In this document: piece by piece, positions 1-10,109 of the stretch
How positions within the stretch are numbered: the first letter of the stretch is position 1
How the letters are laid out: every line of letters begins with the position of its first letter
From: JBOZRQ01 sp050789255
GTDB lineage: Bacteria; Bacillota; Sulfobacillia; Symbiobacteriales; Symbiobacteriaceae
Assembly (NCBI GenBank): GCA_050789255.1
Contig: JBOZRQ010000014.1
Coordinates: 62,001-126,000 of the forward strand
Reading direction: 5' to 3'
DNA length: 64,000 bases
Notes under the pieces: model-generated
The model's input: the letters and a program-made list of their open reading frames with translations, nothing else
Told to the model about the DNA's origin: nothing
Databases searched by the model: none
Program-made: the position numbers and the translations under genes

Positions 1-632
1 CGCTCGACGTTCTCCGGGACAACGTCGGTCACCGTAAGGACGGCGCCCTCATCGGCCAGGTGTTCGACCAGGTGATAGCCCACCTTGCCCAGACCCTGCA
101 CGGCGATGCGCTTGCCCTTGAGGCTGCTGTCGCCCCAGGTGTGCTGTGCGGCGGCCTTGATGCCACGCCAGACGCCGAAGGCGGTAATGATCGACGAATC
201 GCCGCTGCCGCCGTGCTCCTCGGGCAGCGCCACCAGGTAGGGGCTCTCCATTTTGGAGTAGACGAAGTCGGACTTGTCGGTGCCGACATCGGTGCCGGTG
301 ATAAAACGGCCGCCCAGGGTTTGCACAAAGCGGCCGAACGCCCGGAAGAACTCCTCGGACTTATCTTGCTTCGGGTTGCCCCAAATTACCGACTTTCCGC
401 CGCCGTGGTTCTGCCCACTGGCTGCAGACTTGTAGGTCATGCCCTTGGACAGGCGCAAGGCATCGTCGAGCGCCTCTTCCTCGGTGGCATATGGCCACAT
501 GCGGCAGCCGCCGAGTGCGGGACCCAGGGTCGTATCGTGGATGGCAATAATCGCTTTCAACCCGGTCGCCTTGTCATAGCAGAAGACGACCTGCTCGTGC
601 CCGTCCTTTTGCATCCGCTCAAACACGCCCAT
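1..632 (-). CDS. bcd: leucine dehydrogenase (3' part cut by window edge)
   Basis: NAD-dependent oxidative deamination of leucine, valine and isoleucine to branched-chain 2-oxo acids in the cytoplasm. About 210 N-terminal residues are visible. The family landmarks are the segment ALGGCRMWPY near residue 40, the active-site lysines K68 (KGMTYK) and K80 (HGGGK), and the start of the Rossmann domain (GKRIAVQGLGKVGYHLVEHL). The ATG at 632 gives the family N-terminus. A G-rich ribosome binding site lies unusually far upstream, separated from the ATG by a 17-bp perfect palindrome. A sigma-54 type promoter sits about 80 bp upstream. The HD-GYP gene is divergent and a sigma-54 activator is encoded just beyond it, which suggests BkdR-like control of branched-chain amino acid catabolism. 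The C-terminus is outside the window. Confidence 0.93.
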   Translation of the reverse strand, partial: MGVFERMQKDGHEQVVFCYDKATGLKAIIAIHDTTLGPALGGCRMWPYATEEEALDDALRLSKGMTYKSAASGQNHGGGKSVIWGNPKQDKSEEFFRAFGRFVQTLGGRFITGTDVGTDKSDFVYSKMESPYLVALPEEHGGSGDSSIITAFGVWRGIKAAAQHTWGDSSLKGKRIAVQGLGKVGYHLVEHLADEGAVLTVTDVVPENVE

Positions 633-638
633 GTGTCT

Positions 639-655
639 GTCCGGTCAGACCGGAC
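639..655. promoter_or_regulatory. 17-bp perfect palindrome between ribosome binding site and start codon
   Basis: GTCCGGTC-A-GACCGGAC is a perfect inverted repeat with 8-bp arms. On the minus-strand transcript it falls between the G-rich ribosome binding site (about 656-670) and the ATG at 632. In RNA it would form a GC-rich hairpin that shortens the physical distance between the two. It could also be a DNA operator. The role is inferred. Confidence 0.55.
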
Positions 656-711
656 TTCCCCCCTTCTCCACCCTAGCCGGTTCACCAGGAAACGAATCTG
701 CCAATCCTAGT

Positions 712-727
712 TGCAACTTCCATGCCA
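712..727 (-). promoter_or_regulatory. sigma-54 (-24/-12) promoter of leucine dehydrogenase
   Basis: On the minus strand the sequence reads TGGCATG-GAAG-TTGCA. This matches the sigma-54 consensus TGGCACG-N4-TTGCW at all but one position and keeps the diagnostic GG-N10-GC spacing. Transcription would start near 700, about 70 nt before the leucine dehydrogenase ATG. Confidence 0.8.
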
Positions 728-764
728 GCGCCATCTGGCGGTTCCCCGCCACTTCCTCGGCAAC

Positions 765-810
765 CGATTGCAATGGCGAGCAGGTTTTTGCCTGCAAATC
801 ATTGCAATCG
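765..810. promoter_or_regulatory. inverted TTGCAA sites, putative activator-binding region
   Basis: CGATTGCAATG (765-775) and its exact reverse complement CATTGCAATCG (800-810) face each other. A second inverted pair, GCAGG (780-784) and CCTGC (791-795), is nested inside. The block lies 40-85 bp upstream of the sigma-54 promoter on the side expected for enhancer sites, and also just upstream of the HD-GYP start. A TTGCAG palindrome of the same type sits before the activator gene at 4253-4268. Confidence 0.6.
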
Positions 811-840
811 CGCTCGGCAGCCCTGTAAGGAGGTTCTCAG

Positions 841-2157
841 ATGCGCCCCTCTGCCAGCCCGTTCCGTCGGTTCTCCCTGCTGCTCGCCGTCTTCCTGTTG
901 ACGGGTTCCGTCCTCATTGGCATCACCGCAGCCTGGCGCGTCGAGGTGCTACTGCTGCGGGAGACGGTCGAGGACACTTACGATGCGGTGAACCGGCATT
1001 TGAAGATGTTCGAGGCCAGCGAGTTCCTCGAGGCCGCGGAGGCGACCGGCACGCATGCCGGTCACGGGCAGGGCGAAGGCGAATATGAGATGAAGGTTGA
1101 TATGGTCCGGGCGCACTTCGATTTGTACGAAATTCGCTACGCCGCATTTTACGACGCCCATGGCACGGCCCATTTCAGCTACGTGCCGGGCGAGGTGGGT
1201 CAGGTGCTGCCGGGTTCGGACAAGCAGGCCTTTGACCAGGCGATGAAGGGCGAGAACTGGGTGGACACCGACTCCACCTTCGAGGGGCACCGCAGTTTCC
1301 GGGTTGCCCTTCCGGTGGCCGAGTCCCCCGGTGCAGCCCCGGTGGGTGTGGTGATTCTGGTGCGCGACATCAACCGTCTGGCCATGGCCATCCGGGGGAT
1401 TCAGCTGACCGTGGGTGTGGTGGTCCTGGGCGTCGTGCTGGCCCTCTACCTCTCGCTGCGGCGGGTCTTCCTGTCGGCCACCGTGCAGATTCGGACCAAG
1501 GGCGTGGAACTGGAGCGGGCGCTCAGGCTGGTAGAGTCTACCTACGACGCCACCCTCAAGGCGCTGACAGCCGCCCTGGACACCCGGGACTCCGAGACCG
1601 AGGGCCACTCCCAGCGGGTGACGGCCTATACCATCCGCCTGGCCCAGGAGATGGGGCTGACCGGGCAGAACCTGGTCAACATCACCCGCGGGGCGCTGTT
1701 GCACGACGTCGGCAAGATTGGCATCCCCGACTCGGTGCTGCGCAAGCCCGGGCCGCTCACCCCCGAGGAATGGGCGCTGATGCGGCGCCACCCGACCCTG
1801 GGCTACGAGATGCTCCGGGAGATCGACTTCCTGCGGCCCGCCCTGCCCGTGGTGCTGCATCACCAGGAAAAGTACGACGGGACCGGGTACCCCTCCGGCC
1901 TGAAGGGGGACTCGATCCCGCTCGGTGCGAGAATCTTTGCCGTTTGCGACACCCTCGATGCGATCTGCTCCGACCGGCCCTATCGGCCCGCCCGCTCCTT
2001 TGCCGAGGCCCGGGACGAAATCGTTCGGGGCAGCGGCGTGCAGTTCGACCCGGCCGTGGTGGAAGCCTTCCTGCGCGTGCCTGTGGGCGACTGGCAGGCC
2101 ATCCGGGCCTCTACCTGCGGGGAGGCCGCCCAGCAGACTGTGGCTGCGGCGCTGTAA
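841..2157 (+). CDS. membrane HD-GYP domain protein (c-di-GMP phosphodiesterase family)
   Basis: A 438-residue sensor-output protein. A membrane segment at about residues 10-32 and a second near 183-203 bracket an extracytoplasmic sensor region. A short linker leads to the C-terminal HD-GYP domain. The HD-GYP signature is visible as LLHDVGKIGIPD, then RRHP, HHQEKYDGTGYPSGL and a late DTLDAICSDRPYR segment. Such domains hydrolyse cyclic di-GMP, here presumably at the inner face of the membrane. The ribosome binding site AAGGAGG lies 7 bases before the ATG. The gene diverges from leucine dehydrogenase and converges with the sigma-54 activator with only a few bases between the stop codons. The sensed signal is unknown. 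Confidence 0.85.
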   Translation: MRPSASPFRRFSLLLAVFLLTGSVLIGITAAWRVEVLLLRETVEDTYDAVNRHLKMFEASEFLEAAEATGTHAGHGQGEGEYEMKVDMVRAHFDLYEIRYAAFYDAHGTAHFSYVPGEVGQVLPGSDKQAFDQAMKGENWVDTDSTFEGHRSFRVALPVAESPGAAPVGVVILVRDINRLAMAIRGIQLTVGVVVLGVVLALYLSLRRVFLSATVQIRTKGVELERALRLVESTYDATLKALTAALDTRDSETEGHSQRVTAYTIRLAQEMGLTGQNLVNITRGALLHDVGKIGIPDSVLRKPGPLTPEEWALMRRHPTLGYEMLREIDFLRPALPVVLHHQEKYDGTGYPSGLKGDSIPLGARIFAVCDTLDAICSDRPYRPARSFAEARDEIVRGSGVQFDPAVVEAFLRVPVGDWQAIRASTCGEAAQQTVAAAL

Positions 2158-2163
2158 GTCGGG

Positions 2164-4230
<2,067 letters not shown>

Positions 4231-4252
4231 AAAAAGGACGAACCCCCTCGGT

Positions 4253-4268
4253 CTGCAATCAGTTGCAG
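4253..4268. promoter_or_regulatory. TTGCAG palindrome upstream of the sigma-54 activator gene
   Basis: CTGCAATCAGTTGCAG is an inverted repeat with 6-bp arms, and a further TTGCAAG lies at 4289-4295. The half-site resembles the TTGCAA repeats before leucine dehydrogenase, consistent with autoregulation by the activator. No convincing sigma-54 promoter was found here: the best candidate lacks the GG of the -24 element. Confidence 0.45.
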
Positions 4269-4308
4269 AGGAGATTCGCCCCGCTGTTTGCAAGTTCCTG
4301 CACACGCT

Positions 4309-4821
4309 CTACGGCTCCGCAGACTCCTCCGGGACGAGTCGGAAGGTATAGCGCGTCATTTCCTCCCCGTCGAGGTCCACCGCCACCCAATAGAGCCCCG
4401 GCGGCGCCCCGGTCAGGGCGACCACCTCGACCACGGTCACAGTCAGGTGCTGAGGCTTGACCTCAAAGGCGGTCTCGTCCGTAAAGAGCACGCGGGCGCC
4501 GTCCTCCGTCAGCACACGCACCCGCTCCGTATGGGCGCCCGGGGGCAGGCCATGCCACTTGTTCAGGACCTCAAACTGAGCATCTCCCGCGGGGAAGGTG
4601 GCGGTTTGCGGTTCAATGGCAACAGCCACGCCGTAGTCGGTGTTCAGTTCGACAATCGTCAGGGAGGCCAGGTGTACGCCCTGGGGGCGCGCAGCCGCAG
4701 TGGGCGACCCCTTGTCCGTCTGGATCGCCTGACTCGGCGTCCGAGGCAGGGAGCAGCCGCCGAGAGCGATCGCCAGGACCAGGCCGGCGATCGCAGTGGG
4801 GGCCGGGCAAGGACGTCTCAT
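4309..4821 (-). CDS. putative lipoprotein of unknown function
   Basis: A 170-residue exported protein. The ATG at 4821 follows a GGGGAGGAGGAG ribosome binding site and gives a signal peptide ending in the lipobox ALGGC, so lipid anchoring to the outer face of the membrane is expected. The mature part is proline- and threonine-bearing and then beta-rich, with no motif I recognise. It lies between the sigma-54 activator and spo0A, on the same strand as both but after the spo0A terminator, so it is probably transcribed separately. Confidence 0.7.
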   Translation of the reverse strand: MRRPCPAPTAIAGLVLAIALGGCSLPRTPSQAIQTDKGSPTAAARPQGVHLASLTIVELNTDYGVAVAIEPQTATFPAGDAQFEVLNKWHGLPPGAHTERVRVLTEDGARVLFTDETAFEVKPQHLTVTVVEVVALTGAPPGLYWVAVDLDGEEMTRYTFRLVPEESAEP

Positions 4822-4902
4822 CGCCTCTCCTCCTCCCCACCGCCCTGGGCGTAGTGGATCCCTGCTCCATGGTACGCGTCCCGCCGCCAATGTGTGACAA
4901 AG

Positions 4903-4929
4903 AAAAACCCACGGCGCTTCTGCCGTGGG
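4903..4929 (-). terminator. intrinsic terminator of spo0A
   Basis: CCCACGGC and GCCGTGGG form an 8-bp GC stem. On the minus strand it is followed by TTTTTCTTTG. It lies 15 bp past the spo0A stop. Confidence 0.9.
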
Positions 4930-4943
4930 CTGTTTTCCTTAGC

Positions 4944-5750
4944 TTAACTTGCCTTGGTCTCCATGCGCAGCTTGTCGGCCACCATCGCGATGAACTCGGA
5001 GTTTGTCGGCTTGCCGCGCTCCCGGTTGACCGTGTGGCCAAAGAGGCCGTTGATGACCTCCACATTCCCCCGGCTCCAGGCGACTTCGATCGCGTGGCGG
5101 ATGGCTCGCTCCACGCGGCTGGAGGTGGTCTGGTGGTTCCGGGCGATGGTCGGGTAAAGCTCCTTGGTGACGCTGCCCAGCAGTTCCACGCGGCCGACCA
5201 CCATGAGAATCGCCTCGCGCAGGTAGCGATACCCCTTGATGTGGGCGGGAATGCCGATTTCATGGATGATGTTCGTCACGTCGTTGTCGAGCGATCGCGT
5301 GCGCTGCACAGCGGGCGGGGCAGCCTGCGGCTGCGGCGCGGCAGGCAGGGGCGCCGAGCCGGAGGAAACCGCCACGCTGCCGGCGAGCTGGCGGATGCGG
5401 GTACCGAGCACATCGAGGCTGAAGGGTTTGAGCACGTAATAGTCCGCACCCATTTCCAGCACCTTCTGCGTGATGTTCTCCTGCCCGAACGCGGTAAGGA
5501 CGATGATCTTCGGCCGTTTCGGCGCGCCGATTGTGTTGAGCTTTTCCAGCACGCCCAAACCGTCGAGGTGTGGCATGATAATATCGAGGATGACAACGTC
5601 CGGGGCGTGCCGAACCACCGCCTCCAGGACTTCGGACCCGTTGTAGGCCAGGCCGGCGAGTTCCAGGTCCGGCTGGCCCTCGACATATGCGCGCAGCAAC
5701 TCGCAGAACTCGCGGTTGTCGTCGCCGATCAGTACTTTGATTCTGGCCAC
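4944..5750 (-). CDS. spo0A: stage 0 sporulation protein A, master response regulator
   Basis: 268 residues, essentially the length of Bacillus Spo0A. The GTG at 5750 was chosen because it follows GAGGGGAG and yields the family start VARIKVLIGDDN. The receiver domain shows the acidic pair D10/D11, the phosphoacceptor D56 (VVILDIIMP), a conserved T in VLTAFG and the K in YYVLKPF. A proline/alanine linker leads to the Spo0A DNA-binding domain, whose recognition helix region reads TTSSRVERAIRHAIEVAW. Phosphorylated Spo0A switches on sporulation genes and represses abrB-type genes. A strong sigma-A-like promoter lies upstream, and spoIVB precedes it as in other spore formers. Confidence 0.97.
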   Translation of the reverse strand: MARIKVLIGDDNREFCELLRAYVEGQPDLELAGLAYNGSEVLEAVVRHAPDVVILDIIMPHLDGLGVLEKLNTIGAPKRPKIIVLTAFGQENITQKVLEMGADYYVLKPFSLDVLGTRIRQLAGSVAVSSGSAPLPAAPQPQAAPPAVQRTRSLDNDVTNIIHEIGIPAHIKGYRYLREAILMVVGRVELLGSVTKELYPTIARNHQTTSSRVERAIRHAIEVAWSRGNVEVINGLFGHTVNRERGKPTNSEFIAMVADKLRMETKAS

Positions 5751-5895
5751 CGCCGTGATCGCTCCCCTCATGGGCTGTTGCGTGAGTCTACACGGGGCGC
5801 AGAGCTCACCGAAAGAGCGTGGGGTAGGAAAAAATGCCCTCACAACCGACTGAAGCAGTTCTTCCCAGCCTTGCCAATTTCCTTTCGGTCCGTTC

Positions 5896-5925
5896 ATTGT
5901 AGCCCCGCCCCGGAAGAGTTGTCAA
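5896..5925 (-). promoter_or_regulatory. sigma-A-type promoter of spo0A
   Basis: TTGACA (5920-5925) and TACAAT (5896-5901) are spaced by 18 bp on the minus strand, a near-perfect vegetative promoter about 145 bp upstream of the spo0A GTG. No clear Spo0A box (TGTCGAA) was seen nearby. Confidence 0.8.
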
Positions 5926-5961
5926 TAATTCCCAGGCAATTGTTCCGGGTGGTAGCATAAC

Positions 5962-5982
5962 GGTAACACATGCTGTGTTACC
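5962..5982. promoter_or_regulatory. 21-bp palindrome between spoIVB and spo0A
   Basis: GGTAACACA-TGC-TGTGTTACC has perfect 9-bp arms, with a further GTTAC half-repeat just outside. It lies directly after the spoIVB stop and about 40 bp upstream of the spo0A -35 box. No T-run follows, so an operator is as likely as a terminator. Confidence 0.5.
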
Positions 5983-5988
5983 ACTGCG

Positions 5989-7371
5989 TTACACAAGTTC
6001 GGTGCGCGGATACGCGTGGAAAAGCCCCGGAGGGTTTTGCCGTCCGGAGCTTGCTCCTTGTGTTGGATCCAGAACGCCTGCCTCCTGAAGCATCCATTCG
6101 ATCAGCACCCCGTACCCGCGGGTGGGATCGTTCACGAACACATGGGTCACAGCGCCGACCATTTTGCCATCCTGCAGGATCGGACTGCCCGACATGCCCT
6201 GCACAATGCCGCCGGTCTTGGCCAGGAGGCGAGGGTCGGTCACCTTTACGATCATGTTCTTGCCTTCCGCCGTGGGCTGGCGCATCACCCGCTGAATCTC
6301 CACCGTGTAGCGCTCCAGCTTCTGCCCGGATACCACGGTGAGGATCTCAGCCGGCCCTTCTTTGACCTGGGCGCCCATGGCCACGGGGACAGGTTCCTGA
6401 AAGAACGGGTTCTTCACCGGGGTCGTCATGGTCCCGAAAATGCCAAACCGCGAGTTCTTGTCAATGCTGCCCAGCCAGTTGTCCTGGTCGACCATGGTGC
6501 CGATCTTCTCACCTGGATTGCGAACTCGCCCGGGCTGGATCGCTGAGACCTCCGCAGCTACGATGTGGCCCTTGTCCACATCGATCGGCTGCGCCGTTTC
6601 CGCGTCGGCAATGACGTGCCCGAGGGCGCCGTACTTGCCACTGACGGGATCGTAGAAGGTCAGCGTCCCGATGCCCGCCGCTCCGTCGCGAATGTACAGG
6701 CCCACCCGGAACCGACCGGTGGCTGCTTCCCGGACCGGGCTCACGCTCTTCTCCATGGTGCGGCCCTTGCGGCGGATGGAGAGGGTCACAGCGCTGCCCG
6801 ACTGGCCCGCCTCATCGAACAGGCGCGCCGCCTGCTCATCGCAGGTGACCTGCTTGCCGCCGATCGCCAGGATCGCATCCCCAAGTTCGAGCCCGCTGTC
6901 TTTGCCCGGGTGGTGCAGATTCCCTTGCGCATCCTTGACCGCTGCGTAGCCGACCACGATCACGCCCCGGCTCTTGAGCAGTACGCCGATGGAGTGGCCG
7001 CCGGGAATGACCCGCAGGGGCGGCACTACGTCGACCTTGAGCTTGCGCAGGGGGATCAGCCCGAAGAGCTTGAAATCCACGGAATACTGCCCTGTATTGA
7101 GCGCCGCAATGCTCATGGGGGCGCCCAGGGCGATCCGACGCCCCTCCGTACCGAGCTGTTCGCCGTTCAGGGACAGTGCACCGCCTCGGTCGGGACGAAC
7201 CGTGGCCCCAAACGGAACATTCATGGCCAAGTTCTGGACGCCGTCCAGCGGAAGCCGCACGTGATCCGGAAACGAAATGAACGCTCGGAACTGCTCGGTC
7301 GCGCACAGGAGCAAGATCAGGGTGACCATAAGGAGTCCGGCCGCCCTTCTCAGCTTCTCTCGGGTTGACAT
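5989..7371 (-). CDS. spoIVB: SpoIVB serine peptidase, sigma-K checkpoint signalling protease
   Basis: 460 residues. In the family it is secreted from the forespore into the intermembrane space, where it cleaves SpoIVFA and so triggers pro-sigma-K processing. An N-terminal membrane anchor (about 11-25) is followed by a PDZ domain (about 125-205) and the SpoIVB peptidase domain. The catalytic histidine is in GALGHVIAD (H252), the serine in GMSGSP (S394), and a TDP aspartate lies at about 379. ATG at 7371 follows GGGAGG. The spoIVB-spo0A adjacency is typical of spore formers. The C-terminal proline/glycine tail is longer than usual. The 190-bp divergent gap to the HAD gene holds a TATAAT-like -10 (about 7442-7447, minus strand) with no good -35, which might indicate a sporulation sigma factor. 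Confidence 0.96.
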   Translation of the reverse strand: MSTREKLRRAAGLLMVTLILLLCATEQFRAFISFPDHVRLPLDGVQNLAMNVPFGATVRPDRGGALSLNGEQLGTEGRRIALGAPMSIAALNTGQYSVDFKLFGLIPLRKLKVDVVPPLRVIPGGHSIGVLLKSRGVIVVGYAAVKDAQGNLHHPGKDSGLELGDAILAIGGKQVTCDEQAARLFDEAGQSGSAVTLSIRRKGRTMEKSVSPVREAATGRFRVGLYIRDGAAGIGTLTFYDPVSGKYGALGHVIADAETAQPIDVDKGHIVAAEVSAIQPGRVRNPGEKIGTMVDQDNWLGSIDKNSRFGIFGTMTTPVKNPFFQEPVPVAMGAQVKEGPAEILTVVSGQKLERYTVEIQRVMRQPTAEGKNMIVKVTDPRLLAKTGGIVQGMSGSPILQDGKMVGAVTHVFVNDPTRGYGVLIEWMLQEAGVLDPTQGASSGRQNPPGLFHAYPRTELV

Positions 7372-7562
7372 CGGGCGGTCCCTCCCTTTGTCTGTGGGCT
7401 GCGCCGCCCTCGTGTTTTAAGGTCTCCGTCGAGTCTGACGATTATACGGAACATAACGCCGATCGGGGCCATCCCCAAAAACTAACTGATCGCATTACGG
7501 AGAAGGGAAACTCCGCAGGGCGTGGAATTGTGTCTAGCTGTAATGGCCTAAAGAGAGGATCA

Positions 7563-8135
7563 ATGCTGTTGCATCATTTACGAATCCTTTTAGACCTGGA
7601 TGGCACCGTTGCGCAGAACGCTGGTCGGAGGCTTGCAGCCGAACAGTTCGGCGTCAATTTGGACGAGGAGTCCAACGCACCTCTGCCCGAAAGGCTCGGC
7701 CTCACACCTGAGCAGTTCTGGGCCTGGTGGCATGCCAACCAGGAAGAGATCTACGATCGGGCGGTTCCGCTGCCCGGCGCCGCTGCGGTCTTAAGTTCGC
7801 TCAAGCAAGCGGGTGCCACGATTGTGGTCGTAACGGCGCGCCGACACGAGGCCCGGGCGGTGAGCACGGCCTGGCTGGAGCGCTATGGATTTCCCTACGA
7901 CGAAATGATTCTGAGCGCCGACGACAAGGTGGCCATTGCCCGGGAGCACGGGCTCAACCTCGGTTTTGAAGATGACCCGGACAACGCCCTCGCATTGGCG
8001 GAGCTCATGCCCATGATCCTGGTGGAGAACCACAAGAACCGAAGCATGGACGTCCCCCACCCGCAACTCTTCCGGGTGGCCGCCTGGGACGAGGTGCCGT
8101 CGCTTCTGCGAACGCTCACGGTTCGCAGCGCCTGA
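7563..8135 (+). CDS. HAD-superfamily phosphatase, 5'-nucleotidase (NT5C)-like
   Basis: 190 residues. The HAD motifs are all present: nucleophile motif DLDGT (D11, D13), motif II threonine in VVVTARR, a lysine in ADDKVAI and the acidic motif FEDDPDNAL. Size and layout resemble the small cytosolic deoxyribonucleotidase/NT5C group, but the substrate cannot be read from sequence. ATG at 7563 follows AGAGAGGA. The first ABC permease gene starts 32 bp downstream on the same strand, so the two may be co-transcribed and the phosphatase could act on an imported sugar phosphate or nucleotide. Confidence 0.75.
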   Translation: MLLHHLRILLDLDGTVAQNAGRRLAAEQFGVNLDEESNAPLPERLGLTPEQFWAWWHANQEEIYDRAVPLPGAAAVLSSLKQAGATIVVVTARRHEARAVSTAWLERYGFPYDEMILSADDKVAIAREHGLNLGFEDDPDNALALAELMPMILVENHKNRSMDVPHPQLFRVAAWDEVPSLLRTLTVRSA

Positions 8136-8167
8136 CCGAGAACTTTTTCAGGGAGGCAACGACCCGC

Positions 8168-9115
8168 ATGAAAATTTTGGCCTCGGTTGGCAAGTGGTTC
8201 GACTTGCCCGTCGGAAGCAGCAGGTACACCTGGCGGCGCTTCTGGGGGGACAGTCTCCTGGCCTATCTCTTCCTTCTGCCCTCGCTCCTTGTGCTGGGCA
8301 CCTTCACGTTCTACCCGGTCATCCGGGCGGGCATTCTCAGCCTTTACGACGCCAACATGGCCGGCACCGTGAAGGAATGGATCGGCCTTGGAAACTACAA
8401 GGAGGTCCTGACCGACGAGGCCTTCTGGGTGGCCATCAAGAACACGTTTATCTTCGTGATCGGCACGGTGCCGATCGAGATCATGCTCGCCCTTGGCGTT
8501 GCGGTCCTGCTGAACAAGGGCCTCAAGGCGCGTGCGCTCTACCGCCTGGCCTTCTTCCTGCCGCATATCACCACCACCGTGGCCATCTCCATGGTCTGGC
8601 TGTGGATCTACCACGAGCAGTACGGCCTGCTCAACCACATCCTCGGCTGGTTCGGCGTCTCGCCGGCCAAATGGCTGCTCGATCCCAAGTACACCATGGT
8701 CACGATCATCATCCTGTCGATCTGGAAGACCCTCGGCTTCACCTCGGTCATTTTCCTGTCCGGCCTGCAGAACGTGGACAAAGAGCTCTACAACGCGGCC
8801 AAGGTGGACGGCGCCAATGACCGGCAGGTCTTCTGGAACGTCACCTGGCCCATGCTCAGCCCAACCACCTTCTTCGTCTCGATCACCTCGGTCATCGGCG
8901 CCTTCAAGATCTTCACCGAAATCTTCGTGCTGTACGGCGGCAAGCCGGGTCCACTTCGCGTTGCGAACACAATTGTCTTCTATATTTACGAAGCAGCCTG
9001 GGGCGACTTCCGGGCCGGGTTCGCCTCGGCGGCCTCCTATGTGCTCTTCTTCCTGGTGCTCGCCGTCTCCATGTTCCAGCTCTGGTATGCCAAGCGGCAC
9101 GTCCACTACAGCTAA
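8168..9115 (+). CDS. ABC sugar transporter permease, MalF/UgpA type
   Basis: 315 residues with six hydrophobic segments and the EAA-loop signature NAAKVDGANDRQVFWNVTWP, which docks the ATPase. It is one half of the membrane channel of a carbohydrate uptake (CUT1) importer. A second permease follows after 12 bp and the binding protein after that. No ATP-binding subunit is encoded in the window, so a shared MsmX-type ATPase elsewhere is likely. The transported sugar is not evident. Confidence 0.92.
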   Translation: MKILASVGKWFDLPVGSSRYTWRRFWGDSLLAYLFLLPSLLVLGTFTFYPVIRAGILSLYDANMAGTVKEWIGLGNYKEVLTDEAFWVAIKNTFIFVIGTVPIEIMLALGVAVLLNKGLKARALYRLAFFLPHITTTVAISMVWLWIYHEQYGLLNHILGWFGVSPAKWLLDPKYTMVTIIILSIWKTLGFTSVIFLSGLQNVDKELYNAAKVDGANDRQVFWNVTWPMLSPTTFFVSITSVIGAFKIFTEIFVLYGGKPGPLRVANTIVFYIYEAAWGDFRAGFASAASYVLFFLVLAVSMFQLWYAKRHVHYS

Positions 9116-9127
9116 GGAGGGAACCCC

Positions 9128-9970
9128 TTGAAAGAGACCTACATGCTGCGCAAGTGGGGTAAGGTGTTCCTCTCCCACGGCGTGCTGATCTTTGGCAGCG
9201 CGATCATGTTCCTACCCTTCTTCTGGATGATCTCCACCTCGCTGAAGACCTTTCCGGAGACCATCAAGGTGCCGATTCAGTGGCTGCCCACGGCGCTTCA
9301 GTGGGGCAACTACCCGCACATCTGGCAGAATCAGCCCCTCTGGAAGAACTACTTTTTCAATAGCTTCTATACCACCATCGTCACCGTGGTCCTCGAAGTG
9401 ATTCTGAGCATCTTCGCGGCATACGCATTCAGCCGGATGAAGTTTGTCGGCAAATCGATTCTATTCGCCCTGCTGCTCAGCACCATGATGATCCCCGGCG
9501 AGGTCCTGCTGGTGCCCAACTATATGACCCTGGCCAAGCTCAAGTGGATCAACACTTACAACGCCCTGATCATCCCGTTTATCGTCTCGGTCTTCGCGAT
9601 CTTCCTGCTGCGCCAGCACTTCCTGCAGATCCCCGACGAGCTGCAGGAGGCCGCCTATCTCGACGGCGCCGGGCACGGGCGCTTCCTGTTCCAGATCATG
9701 GTCCCGCTCTCCCGCCCGCCCATTGCGACCATCGCCCTGCTGAAGTTTGTCGGCTCGTGGAACGCCTTCTTCTGGCCACTGTTGATGACCAACTCTCCGA
9801 AGATGCGCACCGTGCCGGTCGGCCTGATGTCACTGATGCAGGACGAAGGCCCCCAGTACCAGATCTGGATGGCAGCCGCAACCCTGGCCCTGATTCCGGT
9901 AGTCATCGTCTTCCTGGCGGCCCAAAAGCAGTTCATGGAAAGCGTTGCAAAGAGCGGCTTGAAGGGTTAA
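9128..9970 (+). CDS. ABC sugar transporter permease, MalG/UgpE type
   Basis: 280 residues, six membrane segments, and the EAA-loop ELQEAAYLDGAGHGRFLFQIMVPLS split across the usual cytoplasmic loop. It starts with TTG at 9128, seven bases after AAGGAGG. It pairs with the preceding MalF-type permease to form the channel of a CUT1 importer. Confidence 0.92.
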   Translation: MKETYMLRKWGKVFLSHGVLIFGSAIMFLPFFWMISTSLKTFPETIKVPIQWLPTALQWGNYPHIWQNQPLWKNYFFNSFYTTIVTVVLEVILSIFAAYAFSRMKFVGKSILFALLLSTMMIPGEVLLVPNYMTLAKLKWINTYNALIIPFIVSVFAIFLLRQHFLQIPDELQEAAYLDGAGHGRFLFQIMVPLSRPPIATIALLKFVGSWNAFFWPLLMTNSPKMRTVPVGLMSLMQDEGPQYQIWMAAATLALIPVVIVFLAAQKQFMESVAKSGLKG

Positions 9971-10109
9971 GGTTCGGTTATCGTTCCGTTATGGGTCGAA
10001 AATTGCGGTGAACGGGGCTTGCGTGTCGGATAACAACGTGGCACTATGATAACGGGATTTTATGTTTCCAGGGGTACAATTCCACAGATTTTGGGAGGAG
10101 AGAAGATTC

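Noticed and set aside
60..710. 216-codon plus-strand frame at the window start
   Set aside because: Antisense to leucine dehydrogenase, whose minus-strand frame runs off the window edge and has all active-site residues.
4287..4303. Sigma-54 promoter for the activator gene
   Set aside because: The -12 TTGC is present but the -24 GG is missing, so it is not supported.
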